Shown here piece after piece: positions 1 to 8,474 of a stretch of 64,000 nucleotides of DNA. Source of the DNA: Accumulibacter sp. Lineage in GTDB: Bacteria > Pseudomonadota > Gammaproteobacteria > Burkholderiales > Rhodocyclaceae. Below the pieces are notes generated by a model, which did no database searches, was not told the DNA's origin, and saw nothing but the letters and a program-made list of their open reading frames with translations. The DNA is taken from contig JACKLW010000016.1 of assembly GCA_024235715.1 (NCBI GenBank), forward strand, positions 56,103 to 120,102, given 5' to 3'. Made by a program: the position numbers and the translations under genes. Numbering within the stretch: the stretch's first letter is position 1; each line of letters begins with the position of its first letter.

Positions 1-114
1 GAGCCGGTCGCTGCTCAGTTCGACCAGTTCCTCACCGAGTGTCTGCAGTGCCTCCATTGCGCGCTTGCGCCGGGTCTTGGATGGCGGAGCCTGCTCTTCT
101 TCAGGGGGAATCAT
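1..114 (-). CDS. yjgA: YjgA/DarP ribosome-associated protein, N-terminal part (cut by window edge)
   Basis: The first 38 codons of a leftward gene, starting at the ATG at 114 and running off the left edge. The peptide begins MIPPEEEQ and contains SKTRRKRAMEALQTLGEEL, which matches the start of the conserved DUF615 region of E. coli YjgA ([20 protein letters not shown]). YjgA (DarP) is a small cytoplasmic protein associated with late 50S ribosome assembly. Its gene is classically divergent from pmbA, and pmbA lies just to the right here, which supports the call. Only the N-terminus is visible, so the rest of the protein cannot be judged. Confidence 0.75.
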   Translation of the reverse strand, partial: MIPPEEEQAPPSKTRRKRAMEALQTLGEELVELSSDRL

Positions 115-231
115 GGCGTGGACACTCGCCTTTCTCGACGGCAGATCGGAACGGCAGCGCGGCGAAAAGCCGGCGCGGACGGTATCCGGGGAGCTGCTAT
201 GATAGCGGCTTTTGACTTTGGTCACCGTCCC

Positions 232-1605
232 ATGTCCCGTTCAGCCGCTACTGTCTCCAGCGAATCGCGCTTCAGCCACCGTTTCGACACTCTGCAGCAA
301 CTGGCCCGCGATGTTCTTGCGCACGCCAGGAAGTCTGGCGCCAGCGCCTGCGAGGTCGACGTCTCGGATGGCTTCGGGCAGTCGGTGACGGTTCGCCGCG
401 GTGACGTCGAAACCATCGAATACAATCGCGACAAGGCAATCGCCGTGGCTGTCTATCTCGGCCAGCGAAAAGGCCAGGCGAGTACTTCGGACTTCTCGCC
501 GGCTGCCTTGCGCGAAACCGTAGACGCGGCCCTGAACATCGCCCGCTTTACCGCTGCCGATCCCTGTGCCGGCCTGCCAGATGCCAGCCTGCTGGCCATC
601 GACAGCCAGGAACTGCCCGATCTCGATCTCTATCACCCCTGGCTGCTCTCGGTCGAAGCCGCTGTCGATCTGGCGAAGCGCTGCGAAACTGCGGCTTTCG
701 CAGTCAGCCCGCAGGTGGGCAACTCGGAAGGCGCGACCGTATCGACCCAGGAGGGGCACTTCGTGTCGGCCAACAGTCTCGGTTTCATTGGCGGCTACCC
801 GACGTCGCGGCATTACCTGTCATGCTCGATGATCGCCGGTGAAAGCGAAAACATGCAACGCGATGACTGGTACGCGATTGCCCGCGATCCGCAGATGATC
901 GGGTCGCCCGAGCTGATTGGCGAGCGCGCCGCCAAGCGAGCCCTTTCGCGGCTCGGCGCGCGCAAGATCAAGACCTGCAAGGTGCCGGTCGTCTTCGAGG
1001 CGCCGCTGGCTTCTTCGCTGATCGGACATTTCGTGCATGCGGTCAGCGGCGGCAGCCTGTACCGGAAGACCTCGTTCCTGGTCGACAGTCTCGGCAAGCG
1101 CGTCTTCTCGAAGAAGCTGCGCATCAGCGAGCGACCGCATCTGCCAGGCGCTTTGGCCAGCGGCTACTTCGACAGCGACGGTGTTGCCACGCATGACCGG
1201 GAAGTGGTTGTCGGCGGCCGCCTGCAGGGCTACTTCCTGAGTGCCTACACCGCCCGCAAGCTGGGCATGCAGAGCACCGGCAACGCCGGCGGTTGCCACA
1301 ATCTCATCGTCCATCCCGGCAAGCGGGATCTGCCCGGACTGCTCCGGAAGATGGGGCGTGGCCTGTTGGTCACCGAGTTGCTCGGCCAGGGCGTCAACTA
1401 CGTCACCGGCGACTATTCGCGCGGCGCCGCGGGTTTCTGGGTCGAGGACGGCGAGATCGTTCACCCGGTCGAGGAAATCACCATTGCCGGAAACCTTCGC
1501 GAGATGTTCAGGGACATTTCGGCGGTCGGCAACGACGTCCTGGTGCGCGGCGCGAAACAGGTCGGCTCGCTTCTCGTCGAACAGATGAAGGTCGCCGGCG
1601 AGTAG
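232..1605 (+). CDS. pmbA: metalloprotease-like protein PmbA/TldE
   Basis: A 457-residue protein collinear with E. coli PmbA (about 450 residues). PmbA/TldE is the catalytically inert partner of TldD; together they form a cytoplasmic heterodimeric protease that matures microcin B17 and degrades CcdA. Diagnostic stretches are EYNRDKAIAVAVYLGQRKG near the N-terminus, SGGSLYRKTSFLVDSLGK in the middle, and VTELLGQGVNYVTGDYSRGA near the C-terminus. No HExxxH zinc motif is seen, as expected for TldE rather than TldD. The frame is open from a GTG at 118, but homology begins near the ATG at 232 (MSRSAATVSS), so that start is chosen. It is divergent from yjgA. Confidence 0.93.
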   Translation: MSRSAATVSSESRFSHRFDTLQQLARDVLAHARKSGASACEVDVSDGFGQSVTVRRGDVETIEYNRDKAIAVAVYLGQRKGQASTSDFSPAALRETVDAALNIARFTAADPCAGLPDASLLAIDSQELPDLDLYHPWLLSVEAAVDLAKRCETAAFAVSPQVGNSEGATVSTQEGHFVSANSLGFIGGYPTSRHYLSCSMIAGESENMQRDDWYAIARDPQMIGSPELIGERAAKRALSRLGARKIKTCKVPVVFEAPLASSLIGHFVHAVSGGSLYRKTSFLVDSLGKRVFSKKLRISERPHLPGALASGYFDSDGVATHDREVVVGGRLQGYFLSAYTARKLGMQSTGNAGGCHNLIVHPGKRDLPGLLRKMGRGLLVTELLGQGVNYVTGDYSRGAAGFWVEDGEIVHPVEEITIAGNLREMFRDISAVGNDVLVRGAKQVGSLLVEQMKVAGE

Positions 1606-1625
1606 ATCTCTCCCGGTGTGCACGT

Positions 1626-1654
1626 CGTCCAACTGCGGCTCCATTGGTTATAAT
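1626..1654 (+). promoter_or_regulatory. candidate promoter of dctP
   Basis: A perfect TATAAT hexamer lies at 1649-1654, 45 bases before the dctP start. The matching -35 position (about 1626-1631) is a poor match to TTGACA, so an activator would be expected. A good ribosome-binding site (AGGAGA) precedes the ATG at 1699. Confidence 0.35.
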
Positions 1655-1698
1655 CGCGAGGCAACTCGTTCGAATAAGACCCTAACAGGAGACAAGTA

Positions 1699-2778
1699 AT
1701 GGAAAGACGTTCGTTTTTGAAGAATGCCGGTGTCGGCCTTGCCGCCGGTACCGTGGCCATGCCGGCAATCGCCCAGAATGCCCCGACGATCAGGTGGCGT
1801 CTGGCCTCCAGCTTCCCGAAGAGCCTGGATACCATCTATGGTGGCGCTGAAGTCATGGCCGCACGAGTTGCCGAAGCCACCGGTGGCAAGTTCCAGATCC
1901 AGGTCTTCGCCGGCGGCGAAATCGTTCCCGGGCCGGCAGTCTTCGACGCCGTCAAGGACAACACCGTGGAGATGGCGCACACGGCGTCGTACTACTTCTT
2001 CGGCAAGGACCCCACCTATGCCTTCGACTGTGCGATTCCCTTCGGGATGAACAACCGACAGCTTGACGCGTGGATGCGTTACGGCAACGGCGGCAAGCTG
2101 ATGGGTGAGTTCTTTGGCAAGTCGAACATTGTCCCCATTCCCTGTGGCAACACCGGTACGCAGATGGGCGGCTGGTTCCGCAAGGAAATCAAGACGGTGG
2201 CCGACATCCATGGCCTGAAGATCCGTGTTGGCGGTTTCGCCGGCGAGGTGCTCACCAAGCTTGGCGCCGTGCCGCAGCAGATCCCGGGTGGTGACATCTA
2301 TCCGTCGCTCGAGAAGGGCACCATCGACGCCGCGGAGTGGGTTGGTCCCTACGACGATCAAAAGCTGGGTTTCAACAAGGTTGCCAAGTATTACTACTAT
2401 CCGGGTTGGTGGGAGGGTGGTCCGCAGCTGTCGGTCTACGTCAATAGTGCCAAGTACGCCGAGCTGCCGAAGGAGTACAAGGCCATCCTGCATATGGCCT
2501 GCGCCGACGCGCACGTCGACATGATGGCCAAGTACGATGCCAAGAACCCGACCGCTCTCAAGCAACTGGTCGGTTCGGGAACGCAGCTGCGGCAGTTCCC
2601 GAAAGCCGTGATGGACGCGTCGTACAAGGCGGCGATGCAGGTCTATGCCGAAACGTCGGCGAAGAACGCGGACTTCAAGAAGGTCTACGACGATTACAAG
2701 AAGTTCATGGCCGACGAGGTTCTCTGGTTCCGCATTGCGGAGGGCTCGTACTCGAACTTCCTGGCCACGGTGAGATAG
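1699..2778 (+). CDS. dctP: TRAP transporter substrate-binding protein, DctP family (TakP-like)
   Basis: A 359-residue periplasmic receptor of a tripartite ATP-independent transporter, which captures organic acids for sodium-driven uptake by DctQM. The N-terminus carries a twin-arginine signal (ERRSFLKN, then an AGVGLAAGTVAMPAIAQ hydrophobic stretch), so Tat export is likely. The segment GGDIYPSLEKGTIDAAEWVG is typical of the TakP branch that binds 2-oxo acids or lactate-type monocarboxylates; the exact ligand is inference. The start is fixed by AGGAGA at the right distance and by the signal peptide. A terminator follows. The membrane partners lie on the opposite strand, facing it. Confidence 0.92.
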   Translation: MERRSFLKNAGVGLAAGTVAMPAIAQNAPTIRWRLASSFPKSLDTIYGGAEVMAARVAEATGGKFQIQVFAGGEIVPGPAVFDAVKDNTVEMAHTASYYFFGKDPTYAFDCAIPFGMNNRQLDAWMRYGNGGKLMGEFFGKSNIVPIPCGNTGTQMGGWFRKEIKTVADIHGLKIRVGGFAGEVLTKLGAVPQQIPGGDIYPSLEKGTIDAAEWVGPYDDQKLGFNKVAKYYYYPGWWEGGPQLSVYVNSAKYAELPKEYKAILHMACADAHVDMMAKYDAKNPTALKQLVGSGTQLRQFPKAVMDASYKAAMQVYAETSAKNADFKKVYDDYKKFMADEVLWFRIAEGSYSNFLATVR

Positions 2779-2824
2779 CTGTCATGTTGCCCCGGGGCCA
2801 TGCTCCGAGTGGCAGGCAGAGAAG

Positions 2825-2854
2825 ACGGAGGCCCTTGGCCTCCGTTTTTTTTTT
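2825..2854 (+). terminator. rho-independent terminator after dctP
   Basis: A perfect 9-bp stem (ACGGAGGCC / GGCCTCCGT) with a CTT loop is followed by an uninterrupted run of ten T residues. It lies between the convergent dctP and dctM genes. Read on the minus strand the T tract is poor, so it mainly serves dctP. Confidence 0.9.
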
Positions 2855-2943
2855 GGCGGGGCGGCAGATGCGAACCTGCCGAGGGCCGTGCCGTGCGCCG
2901 CGCCGGCTCGCAGCGTGCGGGAAGGCACGCCCCCCCGCGCCCG

Positions 2944-4467
2944 CTATTTGTTCTTTTCCTGCTCCTTGAGCATCTCCATGATCGCGTCGGTAGCGGCGGC
3001 TCCGGGCCGGGCCGGCGCCTCTTGCGGGGCATCCAGCCCGCTCGGCGGCGGCGCGCCGTAGCCTCCCCCGTAGCCACCTCCGTAGTCCGAGGTCGGGATG
3101 TCGATCTGCACCTTGTCGAGGTCGACCTTGACCTTCTTGTCGAGCCCGAAGGTCACCAGCTGCGGGAAGGCGATCAACAGGCCGACCATGATCACCTGGA
3201 TGCAGACGAAGGGAATCGCGCCCCAGTAGATATCGGTGGTCTTCACCGAGGCGGGTGCCACCGAACGCAGGAAGAACAGCGCAAAGCCGAACGGCGGGTG
3301 CATGAACGAGGTCTGCATGTTCACCGCCAGCAGGATTCCGAACCAGATCAGGTCGATGCCCAGCGCTTCGGCTACCGGTCCAAGCAGTGGCACGACGATG
3401 AACGAGAGTTCGAAGAAATCGAGGAAGAATGCCAGCAGGAAGACGAGAACGTTGACCACTATCAGGAAGCCCACTTCGCCACCCGGCAGCCCGGTGAGCA
3501 GGTGCTCGACCCAGCGGTGTCCGTCGACACCGTAGAAGGTGAGTGAAAAGACGCGCGCACCGACCAGAATGAAGATCACGAAAGTGGTCAGTTTGGCGGT
3601 CGACTCCATCGCCTGTTTGAGCAGGGCCATCGACAGGCGCCGACGCGCCAGGGCCATGATCAGCGCGCCGGTGGCGCCCATCGCCCCCCCCTCGGTCGGC
3701 GTCGCGATACCCATGAAGATCGTGCCGAGCACCAGGAAGATCAGGAACAGTGGCGGCACCATCGTCGTCAGCGCCCGCATCAGCAACTTGCTGCCATGCA
3801 GGTTACGCGCCGAGCGTGGCAGGGCGGGTGCCCAATCGGGCTTGAAGATGGCCACCAGAATGACGTAACCGACGTACAGCATGGTCAGCACGATCGCTGG
3901 CAGGAAAGCACCCTGATACATGTCGCCGACCGATTTTCCGAGCTGGTCAGCCATGATGATCAGCACCAGCGACGGCGGCAGAATCTGCGCCAGCGTTCCG
4001 GACGCGGCGATGATGCCGGTGGCCAGCTTGGTGTTGTAGCCGTAGCGCAGCATGATCGGCAGGGAGATCAAGCCCATCGAGATGACCGATGCCGCGACCA
4101 CGCCGGTGGTCGCGGCGAGCAGTGCGCCGACGAAGATCACTGCAAAAGCCAGGCCGCCGCGCAGCGGTCCGAAAAGCTGGCCGATGGTGTCGAGCAGGTC
4201 TTCGGCCATTCCCGATCGTTCGAGAATCAGTCCCATGAACGTGAAGAAGGGAATGGCCAGCAAGGTGTCGTTGCTCATGATGCCGAAGATGCGGTCCGGC
4301 AGCGCCTGGAAGAGTTGTGGTCCGAGCAGGCCGAGTTCGATGCCGATCAGGCCGAAGAAGATGCCGTTTGCGGCCAGCGCAAAGGCGACCGGGAAGCCGA
4401 CGAGCAGGAAGAGGACCATCGAAGCGAAGATGATCGGCGCCATGTTGTTGATCAGGAATTCGGTCAT
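2944..4467 (-). CDS. dctM: TRAP transporter large permease DctM
   Basis: About 507 residues forming the 12-helix membrane subunit that couples sodium influx to substrate transport. Recognisable DctM features are the N-terminal hydrophobic segment, NDTLLAIPFFTFMGLILERSGMA, and the GTLAQILPPSLVLIIMADQL segment. The start is the ATG at 4467, which shares one base with the dctQ TGA (TGATG) and sits about 6 bases after GGGAGA. A GTG one codon upstream is the alternative. The C-terminus is odd: about 70 cytoplasmic residues with a Gly/Tyr repeat (YGGGYGGGYG) and a proline/alanine-rich tail, absent from typical DctM. Confidence 0.93.
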   Translation of the reverse strand: MTEFLINNMAPIIFASMVLFLLVGFPVAFALAANGIFFGLIGIELGLLGPQLFQALPDRIFGIMSNDTLLAIPFFTFMGLILERSGMAEDLLDTIGQLFGPLRGGLAFAVIFVGALLAATTGVVAASVISMGLISLPIMLRYGYNTKLATGIIAASGTLAQILPPSLVLIIMADQLGKSVGDMYQGAFLPAIVLTMLYVGYVILVAIFKPDWAPALPRSARNLHGSKLLMRALTTMVPPLFLIFLVLGTIFMGIATPTEGGAMGATGALIMALARRRLSMALLKQAMESTAKLTTFVIFILVGARVFSLTFYGVDGHRWVEHLLTGLPGGEVGFLIVVNVLVFLLAFFLDFFELSFIVVPLLGPVAEALGIDLIWFGILLAVNMQTSFMHPPFGFALFFLRSVAPASVKTTDIYWGAIPFVCIQVIMVGLLIAFPQLVTFGLDKKVKVDLDKVQIDIPTSDYGGGYGGGYGAPPPSGLDAPQEAPARPGAAATDAIMEMLKEQEKNK

Positions 4468-5054
4468 CACAGTTCTCCCTGCCTTGCCTTGATGGCCAGC
4501 GCGAGTTCTTCTTCGGCGGTCGGTTTGCTGGGCTTGGCGGTGGGGTCTGGACAGCGGCCCAGCAGGAAGCCGATCCGTTTGATCAGTTCCGAGATGCCCT
4601 GGATGACCAGCAGGAAGAAGCCAACCGGGACCAGCAGGCGGACCGGCCAGATCGTCAGGCCACCGGCGTTGCTCGATTGCTCGTTGGTTTCATAGGCGAG
4701 CACGAAGATCGGCCACGACATGTACATGACGGCGACGGCCATCGGCATGAGAAAAAAGATGATGCCGAATATGTCGATCCAGGTTTGCCCGCGCCGCGAG
4801 AGTCGCCCGGCAACGAGGTCGATGCGCACATGTTCGTTGCGCATCAGCGTGTAGCCTGCGCCAAGCAGGAATATCGCCGAGAACAGATACCATTGAATTT
4901 CGAGAAAGGCGTTCGAACTGTAGTCGATGGTGTAGCGCATGACCGCATTGCCGGCGCCGATCAGGGTAACGACCAGCACCAGCCAGATGATGCTCTTGCC
5001 GACGCGCTCGGTAAGGCCATCGATCAGGCTCGACAGCTTCAATAGACTATTCAC
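4467..5054 (-). CDS. dctQ: TRAP transporter small permease DctQ
   Basis: A 195-residue, four-helix small subunit of the TRAP transporter. Helices are visible at roughly residues 22-42, 52-70, 90-112 and 135-158, with the conserved region NAFLEIQWYLFSAIFLLGAG. The start is a GTG at 5054, decided by a strong Shine-Dalgarno (AAAGGAGGG) 8 bases upstream. It is translationally coupled to dctM through a one-base stop-start overlap. The receptor dctP lies beyond dctM in the opposite orientation, so it must have a separate promoter. Confidence 0.92.
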   Translation of the reverse strand: MNSLLKLSSLIDGLTERVGKSIIWLVLVVTLIGAGNAVMRYTIDYSSNAFLEIQWYLFSAIFLLGAGYTLMRNEHVRIDLVAGRLSRRGQTWIDIFGIIFFLMPMAVAVMYMSWPIFVLAYETNEQSSNAGGLTIWPVRLLVPVGFFLLVIQGISELIKRIGFLLGRCPDPTAKPSKPTAEEELALAIKARQGEL

Positions 5055-5363
5055 GCAATATCCCTCCTTTAAGGGGTGGAAAGACGGGTCCTTCGGGCCC
5101 GATTTCTTGCTGCTCTTCTTCTCGCCAGGCGGTGGTCTTGGCCACCGTATCAGAACCGGCCACGGTATCGTGCTTGCGCCAACAGAGGCCAGCGATTATG
5201 GCACATCTTTTGACTTGCGCGAGCACTTGTACAATGCGAAGACCATGCCGGAGAAGCGGTAAAAAACTTTGCCGATCATATGGTTAGAGACGGGTCGCCG
5301 TTGTGCCGCTGTCCGTCGGCTGCCGCTCGACAAGCCGGAGGCGCTGGTCGCGGACGCCGTGAG
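5055..5363. other. intergenic gap between dctQ and the RND efflux gene
   Basis: 309 bases with no convincing gene. It should contain the leftward promoter of dctQM and the 3' end of the efflux operon transcript. Only the strong dctQ Shine-Dalgarno near 5062-5070 is clear; no convincing promoter pair or T-tailed hairpin was found. Confidence 0.5.
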
Positions 5364-8300
5364 TCAGGATTGTCCGGCAGCTGCTGCCGTCGTGGCGTCG
5401 CCGGGTTTGACGCGGTAGCAGGCGGCGTAGAGCGCCGGCAGGAACAGCAGTGTCAGCAGCGTGGCGACAATCAGGCCACCCATGATGGCCACCGCCATCG
5501 GTCCCCAGAAGACGCTGCGTGTCAGCGGAATCATCGCCAGAATGGCGGCCGCTGCGGTCAGGATGATCGGTCGGAAGCGTCGTACGGTCGAGCCGACGAC
5601 GGCCTCCCAGGCGGGCGTGCCGGCTTTCTCGTCCTGTTCGATCTGGTCGACGAGGATCACCGCGTTGCGCATGATCATCCCCGACAGGGCGATGACGCCG
5701 AGGTTGGCAACGAAACCGAAGGGCACGTCGAAGATCAGCAGCGCCAGAGCAACGCCAATCAGGCCCAGGGGCGCAGTGACCAGCACCAGCAGCGTGCGGC
5801 CTATGCTCTGCAACTGGATCATCAGCAAGGTGAGCACGCCGACCAGCATCAACGGCATCACCGCCTTGATCGAGTTCTCGCCCTTGGCGGACTCCTCGGT
5901 TGCGCCGCCGGCCTGGATGCGGAAGCCCGGTGGCAATCCGCTGCGCAGCGCGTCGAGCTGCGGATCTATCTGCGCGGTGACCGCTGGCGCCTGGATGTCG
6001 TCACGGATATCGGCGCGAACGGTGACCGTCGGCAGGCGGTTGCGCCGGGCAATCAAACCATCTTCAAGCGCGTAGCTGATCGTCGCCAGTTGCGCCAGGG
6101 GCACATAACGACCGCTGGCGGTGTTGATATTGATGTCGGCCAGCGCCGAGATGCGCGCGCGTTCCTCTTCGGCGGCGCGTGCGACGACGTCGATCAGCTG
6201 ATCACCTTCGCGCATCTGGGTGATGCTGATGCCGGTGAGCATCGAGTTGAGGAATCCGGCGAGTTCCCGCGAGCTGACGCCGAGCGCGCGCGCCCGATCC
6301 TGATCGATATCGATGCGGATCGTCTTGCTCATTTCGTTCCAGTCGAAGTTGACTTCCTTCAGATGCGGACTGGCGCGCATTACCACGGCGACTTGCTCGG
6401 CAGCACGGCGCAGCTCGCCAGGATCGTCGCCGGAGACCCGGAACTGCACGGGGAAACCGATGGGTGGGCCGTTCTCCAGGCGCAGCACGCGCGTGCGCAG
6501 GCCTCCCCACTCGCCGGTGTCGCTGGCAAAGCGCTCTTCCAGGCGGTGCTTGAGATCCTCGCGCGCCTCGATGTCGCGGGTGGTGACGACAAACTGCGCG
6601 AAGTTGTCGTTGAACAGTTGCTGATCGAGCGGCAGGTAGAAGCGCGGGCTGCCGTTGCCGAGATAGCTGGCGTAGTACTTGATCGACTGCGCCATCCCCG
6701 GCTCGGCGAGCAGCAGTTCGAGCTTCCTGGCGTGCGCCTCGGTGGCCTTCAGCGAGGCGCCGTTCGGCAGCCACAGGTCGACCAGCAATTCCGGGCGGCT
6801 CGATGCCGGGAAGAACTGTTTCTGCACGCCGATGGCGAGGATCGCCAGCGCGGCGGCAAAAGCGATCGAGGTGGCGCTGATCACCAGCCAGCGGTGGCGC
6901 AGCGACCATTCGATGGTCGCCCGGACATGCTGGTAGAAGGGGCTGCCGTAAGCCTCGCCGCCGTGTTGTTGCGCCTTCAGGCGAAGTTTTTCGGGGTCGA
7001 GCAACAGGAAACCCAGGTAGGGCGTAAACAACACCGCGACCACCCAGGAAACCAGCAGCGCGATGCTGACCACGGCAAAGATCGAGAAGGTGTATTCGCC
7101 GGCGCCTGATTTGGCCAGGCCGACCGGCATGAAACCGATGGCCGTGATCAGCGTGCCGGTGAGCATCGGAAAGGCGGTCGAGGTGTAGGCGAAGGTCGCT
7201 GCCCGAAAGCGATCCCAACCCTGTTCCATCTTGACGACCATCATCTCGACGGCGATGATCGCGTCGTCGACCAGCAGGCCGAGCGCAATCACCAGCGCAC
7301 CGAGCGAGATGCGCTGCAGGTCGATGCCGAAGACGGCCATCAGCAGGAAGGTCACCGCGAGGACCAGTGGTATCGACAGGGCGACGACGGTGCCGGTGCG
7401 CATGCCGAGGCTGACGAAGGAAACGGCCAGGACGATCAGCACGGCCTCGGCGAGTGAGGACATGAACAGGTTCATCGATTCGCGCACGATCTGCGGTTGA
7501 TCGGCAACCACGTGCATGTCGATCCCGAGCGGCAAGGTCTGCCGCAGGCGGGCAGCCTCCTTGCGCAAGCGATCACCGAGCTCGATGACGTCGCCGCCCC
7601 TGTTCATGGCGATGGCAATTCCGATGGCGTCTTCTCCCTGGACGCGCATGCGTGGCGTCGGCGGGTCGGCCAGGCCGCGCCTGACCTCGGCGATGTCACC
7701 GAGTCGAAACAGGCGCCCGGCGGCCTCGATGCCGATCTCGCGGATACTCTCGACCGATTCGAAGTCGCCGGAGACGCGGATGCGCACGCGATCGGACGGC
7801 GTCTCGTAGAAGCCGGCCGGGGTCATCGCATTCTGTTTCTGCAGTGCGTCGACGATGGCCAGGGGATTGAGTCCCAGCGTCGCCAGCCTGGCGTGCGATA
7901 CCTCGAGGTAGATCTTTTCCGCCTGCACGCCGATCAGCTCGATCTTCTTGACCTCCGGCACCTGCCGCAGTTCGCGGGCGATGCGCTCGGCGTGGCGGCG
8001 CAGCGCAGCGAGGTCGAAACCGTCGCCGGTGAGCGCGTAGATGGTAATGAAGGTGTCGCCGAATTCGTCGTTCAGAAAGGGGCCCTGGACGCCCTGCGGC
8101 AGCGTGTGCCGCATGTCGCCGACTTTCTTGCGCACCTGGTACCAGGCTTCCGGTACCTCCTTCTTCGGTGTGTAGTCCTTGAGCAGGACAGTGATCAGGG
8201 ACTCGCCCGAGCGCGTCTGCGAGCGCACCACGTCGACCCACGGCACTTCCTGCAGGCGCTTCTCGATGCGCTCGGTGACCTGCAACTCGACTTCGTGTGC

Positions 8301-8474
8301 CGTCGCGCCGGGCCACAGCGTACGTACGACCATCGCCTTGAACGTGAAATCGGGATCCTCGGCGCGGCCGAGCTTGAAGTACGAGAGCAGGCCACCGAGC
8401 ATCAGGACGATGATCAGATAGGCGACCAGCGAACGGTGGCGCAGCGCCCAGTCGGACAGATTGAAAGCGCTCAT
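5364..8474 (-). CDS. RND efflux transporter, AcrB/HAE1-like permease
   Basis: A 1036-residue inner-membrane proton-driven pump of the resistance-nodulation-division superfamily. It has an N-terminal helix (LVAYLIIVLMLGGLL), two large periplasmic loops, and the duplicated six-helix layout. GLLVDDAIIAVEMM carries the paired acidic residues used in TM4 for proton relay. The sequence type (NLSDWALRHRSLVAYLII, GRAEDPDFTFKAMVV) is closer to the VexF/TriC-like branch than to AcrB itself, so the substrate is unknown. It overlaps the membrane-fusion gene by an ATGA and is the last gene of a tetR-mfp-rnd operon. No outer-membrane factor gene is adjacent; a TolC encoded elsewhere is presumed. Confidence 0.93.
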   Translation of the reverse strand: MSAFNLSDWALRHRSLVAYLIIVLMLGGLLSYFKLGRAEDPDFTFKAMVVRTLWPGATAHEVELQVTERIEKRLQEVPWVDVVRSQTRSGESLITVLLKDYTPKKEVPEAWYQVRKKVGDMRHTLPQGVQGPFLNDEFGDTFITIYALTGDGFDLAALRRHAERIARELRQVPEVKKIELIGVQAEKIYLEVSHARLATLGLNPLAIVDALQKQNAMTPAGFYETPSDRVRIRVSGDFESVESIREIGIEAAGRLFRLGDIAEVRRGLADPPTPRMRVQGEDAIGIAIAMNRGGDVIELGDRLRKEAARLRQTLPLGIDMHVVADQPQIVRESMNLFMSSLAEAVLIVLAVSFVSLGMRTGTVVALSIPLVLAVTFLLMAVFGIDLQRISLGALVIALGLLVDDAIIAVEMMVVKMEQGWDRFRAATFAYTSTAFPMLTGTLITAIGFMPVGLAKSGAGEYTFSIFAVVSIALLVSWVVAVLFTPYLGFLLLDPEKLRLKAQQHGGEAYGSPFYQHVRATIEWSLRHRWLVISATSIAFAAALAILAIGVQKQFFPASSRPELLVDLWLPNGASLKATEAHARKLELLLAEPGMAQSIKYYASYLGNGSPRFYLPLDQQLFNDNFAQFVVTTRDIEAREDLKHRLEERFASDTGEWGGLRTRVLRLENGPPIGFPVQFRVSGDDPGELRRAAEQVAVVMRASPHLKEVNFDWNEMSKTIRIDIDQDRARALGVSSRELAGFLNSMLTGISITQMREGDQLIDVVARAAEEERARISALADININTASGRYVPLAQLATISYALEDGLIARRNRLPTVTVRADIRDDIQAPAVTAQIDPQLDALRSGLPPGFRIQAGGATEESAKGENSIKAVMPLMLVGVLTLLMIQLQSIGRTLLVLVTAPLGLIGVALALLIFDVPFGFVANLGVIALSGMIMRNAVILVDQIEQDEKAGTPAWEAVVGSTVRRFRPIILTAAAAILAMIPLTRSVFWGPMAVAIMGGLIVATLLTLLFLPALYAACYRVKPGDATTAAAAGQS

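Noticed and set aside
5199-5213. A sigma-54-like TGGCAC-N5-TTGA on the plus strand upstream of dctQ
   Set aside because: Dct operons are often sigma-54 controlled, but this site points away from dctQ toward no gene, and the -12 element is imperfect.
5280-7109. A 609-codon open frame on the plus strand
   Set aside because: It is fully antisense to the RND permease, has no family resemblance and is rich in Gln/His/Arg as expected of a high-GC shadow frame.
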